Source: Cryptomeria japonica
Lineage: Eukaryota; Streptophyta; Pinopsida; Cupressales; Cupressaceae
Assembly (NCBI RefSeq): GCF_030272615.1
Contig: NC_081413.1
Span: forward strand, 19,354,285 to 19,418,284
Length of the DNA: 64,000 nucleotides
Direction: 5' to 3'
Below, piece by piece: positions 33,841-46,470 of the stretch. The translations under genes were made by a program, and so were the position numbers. Each line of letters opens with the position of its first letter. The first letter of the stretch is position 1. The notes below the pieces were generated by a model. It worked only from the letters and a program-made list of their open reading frames with translations, made no database searches and was not told the origin of the DNA.

Positions 33841-35760
33841 CAGGAGTATTTGCCTATGCTAGAGTCACGAGAGAGATTCCTATCAGCGCAGAGATTACGA
33901 CCAGAGCTAACATTTGAGGACCGAGCTGCTATTGAGGGTATGGGTCTATGATACATTCTGTATGTGCTTGAGTTTCAGGCGAACATGGGTTTGCTAACTG
34001 CACTTGCTGAGAGATGGCATTCTGAGACATGCACTTTCCATTTGCCGATGGGTGAGATGAAAATCACCGTAGAGGATGTATACAGGATTCTGAGGATACC
34101 GATTGATGGGGAGCTGATACCCTATGATCGAGATGGAGACAGGGAGGCCCTGAGATGAGTGTTTTAGGATCCAGGACTAGAGATGAGAGCTGGACATGTG
34201 GCATGGGACATGATGACAGCGACAGGACTGGCACTACCAGTAGTGTTAGGAGGAGTGATCAGTGGGCTCCTATGTCTAGACAGGGCGACACAAGGGTTGG
34301 TTGTGGGCTGGGGGAGCACCTTGGAGACACCAGTTACATAGCATACCAGATATGCCTGGGGATCATGCGTGCTGGCACACTTATACTATGAGCTGCATTA
34401 GTTTGTGTATCATGGATCCATAGGATTGGGCTACAGAGTTACATTGTTGCAGGTGTGGGCATATGAGCATCTGTCGGTTACCCGACCGATACATTTCAGG
34501 GGTAGGGGTCATGGATGCAGCTTTGTTCATTTGTACGATATGATTACATCAAAACCACGGATTGGTAGGTTGGAGTATTGATGTCGAGTCCTGGATGAGA
34601 TCAACACTGTGATATGGAGGTCGTACCGTGAGTGCGAGCAGTGGGAGGAGGACGCAGTGGATCTACCTTATACCTTCTGAAGCAGATATCTGATTGGGCA
34701 GACACCCTATGTATTGGAGAGATAGCTAGTTAATAGGGTATGTAGGTAGTTTGGTCGTATTCAGCAGATGCCACAGGGTTTCGAGATGTATGCTCAGATA
34801 GTCAGGGATCAGGCACACTTTGGGCCGTTGTTATCATATGATCAGGCCATGATGCAGTTGGTAGAGATGGTGCCTATGCCATGGGATATATGGTCGGTGA
34901 TTGAGGATGCAGGCATGGATGCAAAGTACATGGCATATTGGGCTAAGCATCCCTTTCCATGACTGACAGACCCAGGGGAGCCTCTAGATGGAGATGGTGG
35001 TGGGGATGGGGATGATGATAGAGATGGTGGGGGGAGAGGCCAATGGAGGAGGCAGGGTGCAGTTGGAGAGAGGAGGGTGGCTCCATAGAGAGAGGGTGGG
35101 GAGGAGAGATAGGCTCAGGTGGTGAGGGGTCATGGTGGATTGCCACTATAGGTGCTAGTAGCACAAGGTCCTAAACAGGTGCAGGGATAGGGGCAGAGGC
35201 AGGTACAGGTACAAGCATAGGTACAGCCACCAGAATGAGGGGAACCACAGGCAGGGGTATAGGGGGCTGAGGAGGAGGAGGATGAGCTACTTGAGCTAAG
35301 GGAGATCTGCCAGGGATAGGCAGATGAGATCCAGGACCTGGAGAGGGAGACAGCTAGGCTCAGGAGACGACTGAGGGACATAGAGCATGAGCGGGATCAG
35401 GCTATCTAGTGCTATACTGAGGCTAAGACAGCACTGAGGGCTGGGAGGCAGGTGGTAGAGGACACAAGGGCTGGATATGCCTATGTTCTACAGGCAAGGG
35501 AGGAGATAGGTTATTGGCAAGACCTATACTATGGGGCAGTGCCACCAGAGTAATGGGCGAGGAGCTTCCGTAGACCATCGCAGACAACGACAGCTATGGG
35601 AGGGAGCCAGAGGAGACAAGTGTCCAGTGGTGGGGTTATGGGTCCTCCACCACCACTAGATAGAGGGGGTGGGAGAGATGATCTTGGGGCAGGTCCTTCT
35701 AGGGCTCAGACTCCATCAAGGCCAAGCAGCTCCGAGGGAGGGAGTTCATCATAGTCATAG
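33841..35760 (+). pseudogene. antisense plant mobile domain (PMD) gene of Gypsy-3, broken
   Basis: One plus-strand frame stays in phase for about 640 codons and is opposite to the gag-pol strand. Its N-terminal part has the PMD hallmarks: FQANMGLLTALAERWH, the TFHLPMGEMKITVEDVYRIL motif, then GHVAWDMM and VWAYEHL blocks up to YMAYWAKHPFP near 34,962. A Gly/Arg-rich linker follows. Then comes a charged coiled coil (35,270-35,400, LLELREI...LERETARLRRRL) and a Pro/Ser-rich tail. Many stops break it, starting at 33,949 and 34,156, and none needs a frameshift. Nearly all fit single transitions in Gln, Arg or Trp codons. TGACTGCAG just before 33,844 could be a splice acceptor. PMD proteins are shared by plant genes and transposons, and some help gene silencing. 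Confidence 0.82.
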
Positions 35761-37509
35761 AGGGCTCCCTATGTATTAGTTTTGTACTATTTTGTACGAT
35801 GATGTAGACACCTTCGGGTGATTGTAGCAATATGATTTTGACGTCATTGTATCATGACACTTTTTATTATATATATATGAGATGATTCATCTTTGCGGCA
35901 GCTATATGCATGTGTACCTATGTGATGAGATCTTTCATGATGTATGTTTCTATGTGATGGTTATGCTATGGATGCAAATATGTACATGACGCAATGCAAT
36001 GTTTTTGTTCTTTTATGTTTTATATGTTATGTATGATGCAAATGTGAATGTATGAAATGCAAATGATTATTTACATGATGAAAATGTAAAATGTGCTAAT
36101 ATGTGTTGTGTGGAGGATGTGATGCAATTGTGATACCTATATGTATGTATGAAATGCTTAATATGTGGTAATGCAGGTGCAACTACATGAAATGCAGATA
36201 TTTTTTGGTGTGTCATTATACTCAGTCATGTGATAGCAGGCTACATGAACTCAAGAAGGACGATGGAGGTCAATCAAGAAAGGGGGATGGAAGATAGAAG
36301 ATATGAAAGTGAAAGAGCTTCTTGTGCATTATCATCATTGAGATTTATTATGGCAAGTAGGTTATGACAATCAAGGCATATGTTTGACCTAGAAAGTCAT
36401 TGTACCCGTTTTCATGGAGATAAGACAGTCACAAACAAGGAATGCCCCAGTTCACACTAGACTTACAATGTCCTCATATCCTTGGACAAGTCATAGCATT
36501 ACCAAGAGACAATCCACAGGTAGCAAAGAAAAATAGGTGACGATACCCCATCCTCGCCTTTCTAGTCAAAGACATCCTGGAGATAGAATCTCTAGTCAAA
36601 GACATCCTAGAAAAGCTAAAAGACATGTCACCAAAAGATAAAATCAAAATAAAACCAAGACTCGACACCAGCATTCACTGCAGTCCTCAAGTTTAGTGTC
36701 TCTTGTCACTTGTATAAGTCTATTTGATTGTGGTCACAATGTTTACTTTCACAAAAAGGATAGATAGCACTAAACCATAATGTTGTCTGATTCTGTTGAA
36801 AGATTTGATTTGTTGAAGCCCATTGTTGTTGCTGCATCTCATCTGAAATAGACTGAATCCATGAAACTGATACTTTATTGTGGAGAAGATGAAACTTTAT
36901 TGCGGATTGGCAATGCAAGTGTTTCTTTATTGTGGATTGTGCACGGATAGACTGAAAAAGTGGAAGAAACTTTACTCATCAAAACATGTGATGCTCTCAG
37001 TTCCACACCCATCACTAGATGTAGGATTTGCCTTAGCCATAGATAGGAGCTGATTTATTATGGATGGAAAGGGGTGAAAAGGAATGTTATTATGAATGGC
37101 TAACCAATCTTAGGTAGATCCATGACAAGTCATGATGGAAATGGGTAAGTTTATTATGGATGAATAGGTTGTGAGTGTGTGCAAAGTGAAGAATGAAGGA
37201 AATGGAATCTTGAAGGAGGGACGAGTAATGTCTCTACACATGGCACTGGTGACCCGGTTTTCACCATGCTACTTGCCCAGGGCACCACCGAAGTGGTTTT
37301 CACCGTTGGACGAAATTATTTCTCTTTACTTTTTTTGATTTTTCAATTTTTTTGTGTCACAAGGCACCTGTTTGCCAGGTTTTCACCAAGTAACAATTTT
37401 TTTTTTATTTTATGATTTTTTTTGTATTTTGAAATTTTTGAATTTTTATTTTTTTTGTATTTTGAAAATTTTGAATTTTTTTTTTTTTTTTTTTGTATTT
37501 TTGAATTGG
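35761..37509 (-). other. Gypsy-3 spacer between PMD and integrase ends
   Basis: The two frames point toward each other across this spacer, which would hold both 3' untranslated regions. From 35,870 to 36,190 it is rich in ATG-CAAATG-type short repeats. At 37,244-37,395 there are three GGTGAAAACC modules (minus strand), and at 37,398-37,505 a long poly(T)-rich tract. Both features are also present after the Gypsy-1 integrase. I see no other gene. Confidence 0.65.
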
Positions 37510-39140
37510 GATACTCTGAAGAGCTATGTATAAAACCTGCAAAGGTGCATGCTATTGATAGGATCCTCCAAAGATTCACCCTCTATGGTTGAGAGTTGAT
37601 ATGCACCAGATCCATATGCTGCTATGATGATGTAAGGACCAAGCTAGTTTGGTTTGAACTTGCCCTTCTTCTCTCTGTCTTGCTGATTTTTAGGATTTTC
37701 TCTGAGAACCAAGTCATCTACCTCAAATGTGCGAGGCTTGACTTTATGATTGTAGCTGTGACTCATTCATTGTTGATAAGCCTTGAGATGATTAAAAGCA
37801 GTTTGTCTTCATTCATCCAATAGTTCAAGTTCTTGTAAGCGAGAGACCCTATAGTCTTCATCACTGATAATGTTTTGCAAAGAGACGCGTAAAGAGGGTA
37901 ACTCAACCTCAATAGGCAAGATAGCTTTAGTGTCGTAGACAAGTGAATAGGGTGTAGCTCCTGTAGGTGTGCGGATGCTTGTGCGGTAAGCCCAAAGTGT
38001 GGGATTAAGTTGGATATGCCAATTATGGCCAGTGTCGTCAACTGTCTTTTTCAAGGTTTTAAGGATTGTTTTATTAGATGCCTCAGCTTGACCGCTACCT
38101 TGGGGCTAATAAGGTGTGGAGAAATGATGGGTAATATGAAAGCGGTCATAGAGTTCACAAACATCCTAATTTTTGAAGGGACACCCATTATCAGTGATGA
38201 TGAAAACATGAATATCGTATCGACAAACGATATAGTTGAGAATGAAGGTAGCAATTTGTTTTTCCATGACTTGCGTGAGAGGTACAGCTTAGATCCATTT
38301 TGTGAAATACTTTGTGGCAGTGATGATGAATTTATGACCGTTGGAAGATGGAGGGTGAATCTTGCCTATGAGATCGAGTCCCCACTAACAAAAGGGCCAA
38401 GGAGTCACAATTGGTTGAAGTTCTTGCACTGGCGCATGGATGAGATCTCCATGAAGTTGACACTGCTTACATTTCTTGACAAACTGATATGAATCTTTTT
38501 CCATATTGGGCCAGTAATATCCAGTCCTGATGAGTTTCTTGGCTAAGGTAGGACCACTAGAATGTGGACCACATATCCCTTCATGTACTTCACGTAACGC
38601 AATCTGAGCTTTGTCACTTTCTAAACATCTAAGAAGAGTGCCATCTAGACCTCGATGATACAGGATATAGGCTAAAATGACATATCGAGAAGATTGGTGA
38701 ATGAAAGTGCGACGTTGGTTATTGGATAGATCAGGAGGTAGGGTATTGTCATGAAGGTATGCGAAAATGGAACCATATAACTGGGACTCAGGACCAACAA
38801 CACATATCATCTCAGTAGGAGTGATTTCATATGAGGGAACCAAAAGGTTATCCACCAAGAACTCATAGCGGGTCTCATTCAGTGGTAGATCAATTAGTGA
38901 AGCAATTGTAGCCATGGCATCCATGGCTCTATTCTGCTCTCTGGGTATCTGCTCAAAGTCTATATTCATGAAATATTGTTTCAGGTCATCCACCATTCTT
39001 TTGTAAGGCATTAATTTATCATCCTTTGTTTGGTAGTCATTAGTTTCCTGACGAATCACAAGTTGAGAGTCCCCAAAAACACGAAGTTCCTGGATCTTCC
39101 ACTGAACTGCAATCCGTAATCTAGTTTTTAATGCCTCATA
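37510..39140 (-). pseudogene. Gypsy-3 integrase and end of second RNase H
   Basis: The minus strand first reads the tail of the archaeal-type RNase H (LRVFGDSQLVIRQ, then YFMNIDFEQIPREQNRAMDAMA). It then gives the integrase zinc region (HEGICGPHSSG...CKQCQLHGDLIHAP) and a core with LDLIG, ITDNG and QAEASNK. The C-terminal part has WAYRTS, TGATPYSLVYD and SRLQELELLDE. Stops lie at about 38,383 and at several later points. This copy shows what is missing from the Gypsy-1 integrase at the Copia-1 junction. Confidence 0.88.
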
Positions 39141-40590
39141 TTATGCTATGTTATTAGTGTAGGGAAATGATAATCTATATGATTTTGGTATAGAATCCCC
39201 TTGAGGAGTTATGAAGAGGATTCCAGCTCCTGCCCCATGCTGTGTGTATGAGCCGTCAAAGTATAGTTGCCAAGGCTTTGCATGCGACACTGTTAAAATG
39301 GATTCATCGAGAAATTCTGAAATTAGAGGAACATCATCTACCATGGGAGCATCTACTAACTAATATATGATAGCTTGTCCTTTTATTGCTTTTCTATCCA
39401 CATACTTGATGTCAAATTCACTCAGGAGCATCACCCATTTGGCTAGTCGCCCAGTAACTATTGCTTTATTGAGAAGGTATTTCAATGGATCGATCCTTGC
39501 AACCAACTTAGTCTTATGAGTTAGCATGTAATGTCATAATTTTTGTGAAGCAAAGACCATAGCGAGACATGCACGCTCAATTGGTGTGTAGTTTAGTTCA
39601 TATCCCACCAATGTGCGACTGATATAGTATACTGCCTTTTCTTTGCCCTCAGTAAGTTGTTGTGCTAAGAGTGCCCCCAGTGTTGTTGAAGTAGCTAATA
39701 TGTATAGTAATAGAGGTTGGTCCGGAACTAGTGGCATCAAAACTGGTGGATTCAGAAGATAATCTTTAAGTGTCTAGAAAGCTTGTTGACAATTATCATC
39801 CCATTTGAATTTGATGTTTTTATGTAGCAAGTACTGAAAAGGATTAGACTTATCTACAAGTTGTGCTATGAATCTTCATATGGACAGGAGTCTCCCTTGA
39901 AAAGATCAAAGCTGACTAATATTTCATGGTGGTTGCATCTCTAGGATGGCCTTGACTTTTGCTGGATCGGCTTCAATTCCTCTTTTTGATATAATGAATC
40001 CCAGGAGCTTCTCAGAGGTTACTCCAAAGACACATTTCTTGGGGTTTAATCTTACTTTATACTTTTCCAATCGATCAAAGACGACTGAAAGTATGTCCAA
40101 ATGTGTATCTTTGTCTATTGATTTACCCAAGAGGTCGTCAACATAATCTTCCACAGTTACGTGCATGAGATCATGAAAGATAGTAGTCATGGCTCTTTGA
40201 TATTTAGCACCTGCATTTTTTAGCCCAAAGGGCATGACATTCCAACAGAAAGTTCCCCAAGGACAAGTGAATGTTGTTTTGTGTTGATCCTCAGATGCAA
40301 TTTTTTTTTTATTATAACCAGAGAATCCATCCATCAAAGATAACATCACATGACCTACTACGAGATTGACAATCAAGTCAATATTTGGTAATGGAAAATC
40401 ATCCTTAGGACAAGCTTTGTTGATGTCTCTTAAATCTGTACATATTCTGATATTATGATCTGGTTTACTGATAGGCACTAAGTTGGAGATCCATTCGGGA
40501 TAATCAATTGGGCATATGAATCCGACATCCAATAATTTCTCAAGCTCTTCTTTGACTAATAATGCGACTTGTGGATGCATCTTTCTTAAT
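39141..40590 (-). pseudogene. Gypsy-3 reverse transcriptase and dual RNase H
   Basis: RT opens at about 40,580 with VKEELEKLLDVGFICPIDYPEWISN. It carries RICTDLRDINKACPKDDFPLP, a short Lys-rich patch where a run of A bases lies, FGLKNAGAKYQRAM, and the active site YVDDLL near 40,140. The connection and the normal RNase H follow at 39,740-39,534 (LGALLAQ...RACLAMVFASQKL). A second, archaeal-type RNase H starts at about 39,270 with LYFDGSYTQHGAGAGI. Presence of both RNase H types is the signature of the Tat lineage. Stops and small shifts between 39,923 and 39,740 break the frame. Confidence 0.9.
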
Positions 40591-42660
40591 TTCTATTTCA
40601 CTGGTTTTGCCCCCAGTTTAATTGTCAAATGGTGCATTACCAAATCCGGATCAAATCCAGGCATATCAGTGTATGACCATGCAAAGTCGATTTGTCGTTC
40701 TGTGAAGAAACTTATGAATTTTGTCCTTTTTGACTCTGTCAAAGATTGAGCCAGGTGTTTTGATAGTCTCCTCTACCAACATGGATGAATTTTCCTCATA
40801 TGATGCTGGGAGAATGTCGAGCCTTCCATCTTCGGGTGCCTCGGAGAGGTTTTCGCCCTCAAATACGTCCTTTCTTTTTACTTTTTTGGGGTTAGACAGC
40901 GCCACAATGTGGTTTTCTCCATAAGACCCTTGATTTTATATTTTTTTTATATTTTTGTGAATAGAAGGCTTGACACCCTCACCAAAATATGTCACGCTAT
41001 TGAGTTCTATAGTGTATCCCACTTTATGGTCCCCAAGGGGAAGATCATCTCGTATGCCAAGATAGTCAAAAAAGCTTCATCATTTTGGAATGTGTCAAAC
41101 TATGCAGGTCCTTCATGGTCCCAGTCAATAAGTTGGTGGTGAACAAGGGGAAGGCCTTTGATGTCTTCGAAGTTAGCGGGACTAAGAGTGAAGATGCAGT
41201 TATATTCAGGTATGTCAAGGTAGTTATCGAGGTCATCGTTGGCACTCTCCTCATCAATCTCAATCGTGAACAAATCCAAATTATCATCACTAGTAGCGCA
41301 TTCTAGGATAGGTGTTCTCATTCTATGTGATTTCAACCTAGGACCTAGAGGCAAGGACTATATGGGATCCTCCGAGGTTGTTTCTTGACCAACTTTGAAT
41401 ATTTCATAAAATTCCTCTTCTTCTATGGGTTCATCTGGCTCTCTGAATGTCTCGGTGAGCTCGTAGTCACTGGAGGATTTGTCTGAACCCCATTCCCATT
41501 CATTGGAGTCTGTGGAATAGCGATTCTCATGTTGAATTTTGGTAGCTTTGATTTGTAATGCTTCTTCTATCCTTTGAGTGTGGACCTTAGAAGTCACAAA
41601 ACCAAGTCCCTTCGAGCATTCCTTTTTGAATGTCAATTCAGGTTGTAAAGGCTCAATGATGCCTTCCTTTCTTAAGTCAAGAGGACTTTTGCCATCATAC
41701 CCAAATTTTTGTAGGATCTTGAACCCTTTGCCATACTTCTCACATGGTATACTGATGTGATCTTGTGTATCATTTTCAAGGTCTTTGTAAAGAATTTTGT
41801 ATAAGTCTTCCTCTTCCAGTTCACCCCATCTTTGAAAGATAGTAGGGTCCCATTTGAGTATAATGATAGATACCTGCTTATTAGGATGTGGTCTTCCATA
41901 TTCTTTTGGTGAACTCATGACTTGTTGTAATTACATGGTTTGATTCAAAGTGTATTCACCCATGCCCTTGTCCTGGAATTTCCCTTTAAGCTCACCTTGT
42001 TTTGATGTCGAAGGTTTTAATGACTCAGGATCAATGTATGCAGAAGAAGGAACAACTTCCCTATTACTTGGGATGATCATTTCAGTTTTCGGTCTCAAGT
42101 TATTGTAGTATATGAATGGATTAGGATCTCCATTAACTGTTATTTCAACTCCATTGTGAGGAAACTTGATGCATTGGTGATATGTAGATGGGACTGCCCT
42201 CATTTCATGAATCCAAGGACGTCCCAAGAGTATGTTGTATATGAGATCGAGGTCAGGGACTTGACAAACCACATCCTTTGTAGCTAGCCCAACTCTGAGA
42301 GGTAAGGTGACTGTGCCTTTGGATGAACGCTCTTCATCATCATATGCCTTGATGGTAATTTTGTTTGTAGAATTTATAGCTTTATCAGAATATCCCAATT
42401 GTTTAATAGTGCTCAATGTACAAATGTTTAGACCTGCTCCTCCATCTATCAGGACTCGTTTTATTTGATGTTTGTGTATGAAGGCTTCAATGTGTATTGG
42501 TGCATTATGTGGCTGACTTACGGAGGCGTCATCAGCTTCTGTGAATGTAAGGGAGTGTGGAAGGGAAAGGTATCCCACCATGGCTTGAAACTGGTCCACG
42601 TTCAGATCAATAGGGATAGGAGTGTCTCTCAAGATTTTGTCAAGAATGGCTTTATGTACG
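40591..42660 (-). pseudogene. Gypsy-3 protease and G-patch-like linker
   Basis: The minus strand from about 42,632 reads a retropepsin-like domain with VLIDGGAGLNI (near 42,440), GTVTLPLRVG and ILLGRPWIHEM. A linker follows after a stop at 41,931. It contains YGKGFKILQKFGYDGKSPL...KEGIIEPLQPE near 41,620-41,745, which looks like a degenerate G-patch motif, and KGLGF just after it. Acidic spacer sequence then runs to the start of RT, with stops at 41,358, 41,100 and beyond. G-patch domains bind nucleic acid or helicases. Confidence 0.75.
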
Positions 42661-43372
42661 GGAGATATGCATAAAAGCTCAAGGATTGAGATGAGTGCGG
42701 GTGTCTTCCCTAACTGTTCTACAAGATCGTACTCAAGCTTGGTTGATGAGGAACTAGAGCACCTTGCAAAGTGAATTTACCTCGATGAGTTGTAACATTA
42801 CATTCAGAGGTAGGTTTAGAAGAAGATCCAATGCCTTTCAAGACAATCTTGGGTCTTTAGGTAGAATTCTCAAGCGTTTTGTCCTTGATAATGGTAGAGA
42901 CATTATTGTCTATCAAAATGTGATTGATAGTTGAATCATAGTTATAGGATTCTCTTGTATAGTTGGTTTGGTCATCTGTGGCTTTAGCTTTTCCCTTGTC
43001 ATGCTTTGGGAATGGTTCCTTAACATTTCATGTTCTTGGTTGGATGAATGCCCTTCAATCTCAATGTCACCTCTATCAATAAGATCGTGTATGATGTTCT
43101 TCAGTCGATGGCAATTTCATGTTTTATGTCCTTTACTCTTATGAAATTCACAATATTCATCATCATTCCACCAATCTAGTTTAACCTTTGGCTCATATGG
43201 AGGAAAATCTGGAATTGTGATTATCTTGTTTGCCACTAGCTTTTTGAAAACGAATTCAAGTGGTTCTCCCAATGGGGTGTACTTCCTTCATGATCTGGAA
43301 GTTGTTTGAGTATTCACTTGATTGTTTGTAGAGCTTGTTGGCAATATTGCATTATAACAGACAATGAAAGAT
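42661..43372 (-). pseudogene. Gypsy-3 gag C-terminal / zinc-knuckle-like region
   Basis: Translation of the minus strand gives LGEPLEFVFKKLVANKIITIPDFPP, then DDEYCEFHKSKGHKT, a stop, and NCHRLKNIIHDLIDRG. The C-x2-H-x4-H-x4-C pattern replaces a classical CCHC knuckle and is common in Tat gag. It is separated from the main gag by the solo LTR that ends at 43,373. Several stops are present. Confidence 0.7.
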
Positions 43373-44847
43373 TGTTGGCATTTCATAAGGATATTGAGAA
43401 GGTTGTTGATGACTATGGATATAACTGATTAAAGATGTTTTACTATCTTGATATTATTATTTTGTCATTGATGTCAAGAAATTGATTTTCTAATTTAGTA
43501 TGATGTTGCCATATCTTGAGAAGTATGATATGAAGATTATAAAGATGTCGGTAAAAGACACAAGAAAGAATATGATGAATAAGGGGATGAATAAGGTATT
43601 CAATAGGTAACTACTACCGAGTCAGACAATGATGAGATCATGATGTTTTAGATTATTTTAACATCATACATATGTTGTAAATTGTAAAGGTTAATACTAT
43701 ACTATGTTATCAAGCAAAGAACCTAGTCAGTAAACCCTAAGGAACCTAGTCAGTAAACCCTAAGGTTATCGCTATCGGTTAATGAAGGTAGAATGTCTAC
43801 CGAGTGAAGTTTAGTATTCACCGAGTTGTTACCAAGTTGTAACCGAGCTATAACAGAATGCATTAAATGTTTACATGCGGTATTTAATGAAGGAAGCTGA
43901 TGTGCTGGAGCAGATTAAATGATTGGAAAGCCATGGAAGAAGTTTGTTAACGAATCTAAGGCAATGAAAAGTCAGCATGAAGATCTACAGCTCAGATTGA
44001 ACCGCAATACCCTGGCATAAGTTCCAAGGCGGGGTAAAACAATTTCAGATCAAAAGATGCATTGAACCTGCACAAGATTGAAGATCTGATGGCTATGATT
44101 GATCATGGGAAATGTGATCAAGGAGATTAAGCGGTTATCTAATTGTTTATAAATAGGAAACTGTTGATAAACAATGTATGTGGGCAAGTGTATGCACATG
44201 GATGCTACATAGTGATTACCGAGCACAAAAGCTTGAAGACCTGTTAGAATAACAAAGTATAGAAGCCCAACAAATAGACAAGATTAGTTCTATGTCTAGA
44301 TTGTATTGAACAAATAAGAATCTGCTTTAGCATTTTAGATGTGAAGTTGCAGATAGATTTTTATTACTGTTATTTTGTGAAAGTGACAGAAAATCTCTTA
44401 ACCGAGTGGACTTAATAGTCTTATATGTAAACCCTCTAGCAAGGTGACATTTTGATTGAGCGTTTGAAATCCTTTAACAAGGTCACTTCTAACAAAGTGA
44501 AGATCCTAATAGATCTGAGGGAAATCCCTTAACCAGGTCGCATCTAGCAATGTGTTTATAATCTTTAACAAGATTTGCCTTTAACCGAGCATACTCTAGA
44601 AGAGTATATTTCTTAGTGGGTCCAAAATCCCACAGTGGTTTTTCCCTATTTGGGTTTCCATGTTAAATCTGGTGTTATGAGGTTTATATTGTTCATATGC
44701 TTTTGAGTTTGCATGTTTGATAGTTTTGGTTATATTGCTGATATATATGTTACCGAGGTTGAATTTGATGTTTTATGGATGATTAAGTTTGTATGATTCA
44801 CCCCCCCTCCTCTCATCTTGTTGGCTATTGGATCTGTACTTATATTA
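43373..44847 (+). repeat. SIRE-like solo LTR inside Gypsy-3 (right end approximate)
   Basis: It begins TGTTGGCATTTCATAAG and contains the family marks: CCTTAAC/CAAGGT units at 44,398-44,590, GTGGTTTTTCCCTATTTGGG, and GATTCACCCCCCCTCC near the 3' end. No internal region follows. The flanks on both sides are Gypsy-3 gag sequence on the minus strand. The putative duplications (AAGAT on the left, AAGTAT on the right) are imperfect, so the right end may be off by several bases. The terminal CA seems to be lost. Confidence 0.75.
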
Positions 44848-46470
44848 AGTATCAGAACTATCAGAGCTTGATCCCAAAAAAATGATTTTGGGTCGCACTA
44901 TATTGGCATCAACAACACCATCATTGACTGTGTTCTTGTTTTTGTTCCAAAATCTTGGCTTATCTTTTCCTTTAAAGTCATCTTTGTTTTCCTTGAATAT
45001 CTTAATGACTCCCTGTTCAATTAGGACCTTTTCTATTGCTAATCCTTTTTCAATGACGTCCTTGAAGGTGGACAAACAAGCTTTCCTTAGATCATAGCCA
45101 GTGTCTTTATTAACATTCTGGGTGAACATTTCTACCATTTGCTTTTGTGGAATTTCACAAGAGCATCTACTGGCTAGATTCCTCCATCTTTGTAAAAATG
45201 ATGAAAAAGATTCTCCATCCTTTTGTTTAGTGTTGCACAAAGTGGTGACTGATATGTCTGTCTCTATGTTGTATGAGAAATGTTGGATAAATGCCTCTGC
45301 TAGATCACCCCATGACTTAATTCCAGGTGGGAGTTGGGAGAACCATTCCATAGCTTGATCACCTAAGATTTGTGGGAATAATCTCATCAAATATGTCTCT
45401 TCTACTGCTACCTCAATGCAAGCTGTGAAAAATTGTCTTATATGTGCCTTAGGATCTCCTTTGCCTCTATACTTATCAAACTTAGGTGTCACAAAGTGTG
45501 TAGGAAATGGAGGCATTGGAATGCTCTTGTCAAATGGATAAGGACATATGTCTCTCATTGTGTAAGTTGGCTTTGGCATATTTATGTCCTCCATTTTCTT
45601 TTGTAAGTCCCTGATTTGTTGCTCCAAATTGTTCTTCGGTGGAGACCGACTTCTTGGACCATACCCCATGCCTGAACCACCGTGTGGAAGAGCATGTTGC
45701 ATATACAAATGATATTGATCATACACATGTTCATATGGAGGAGGTCTATAATGATGCTACATATATGGACCACTTGGTATAGAGTCATGGTGAGGAATGG
45801 AATATCTGCTTTGTCCATGTATACCATACTCTATAGGCATGTCATGAGTTTATTCTAGTGTGTTACCCCCAAATTTGACGCGGGGTTTCCTTGTGTCTAA
45901 ATTTTGAGCATGCCTTTGAATATCCAATTGCTTTGGTGGTTGATTCTTAGCATTGGTATGCGATTGAGTGTATTTTTCTGCATAAGACTTCCATAATGGT
46001 CTACGAAGATGAGTATCATATGCTTGACCATGTGTGTATGAAACCTCTGGTTTTTGAAACAAAGATGATGGTGATTCAGGCACCATATGTGGTCCTCTAT
46101 TGCCTCCACTATTAGGCCTCCTTTGATCCATGTTGGACTGAGTTTGTTGCAAAGGTCGATTTTCCATTATTTGAGACATGTCAAAATCATGAGGGATCTT
46201 GGCTCCACTTTGTGCCATTACTTGTAGAAAGTATTGTCTATCTCTCCTCATTATTTCCTCAACCAATCGATTGAAATGGGGATTCATAATGGTGTCTTCC
46301 ACTTCTGTTGAATGTATGAAGAAGTTGTCCATATTGTCATTGTGTGTATCATTGTTGTTTGTAGTGTCCATGTTCTCAACATTTGAAATGTTTCTATAGG
46401 CATCCATGTCAGGTAATGTAGTATGATCAAAATTGAAAAAGACATCATTGTCATATTCATAGGCACTCAT
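44848..46470 (-). pseudogene. Gypsy-3 gag
   Basis: I start at the Met read from 46,470 (MSAYEYDND), though the frame is open further upstream. The N-terminal part is Asn/Asp-rich. The retrotransposon gag fold is at about 45,500-44,980: FVTPKFDKYRGKGDPKAHIRQF, then MRLFPQILGDQAMEWFSQLP, SWGDLAEAFIQHF and ESFSSFLQRWRNLA. It builds the particle shell. Stops occur at 45,850 and about 45,758. Coding stops being Gypsy-3 where the solo LTR begins at about 44,847. Confidence 0.88.

Noticed and set aside
34155-34391. 78-codon frame starting MSVLGSRTRD
   Set aside because: It is out of phase with the PMD frame, which runs through the same DNA with clear homology-type motifs.
37343-37579. Lys/Asn-rich frame on the minus strand
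   Set aside because: It is a translation of the A-rich tract after the Gypsy-3 integrase.
43368-44853. AAGAT / AAGTAT as a perfect duplication around the SIRE-like solo LTR
   Set aside because: The two do not match exactly and the right LTR end is uncertain, so I only call it imperfect.
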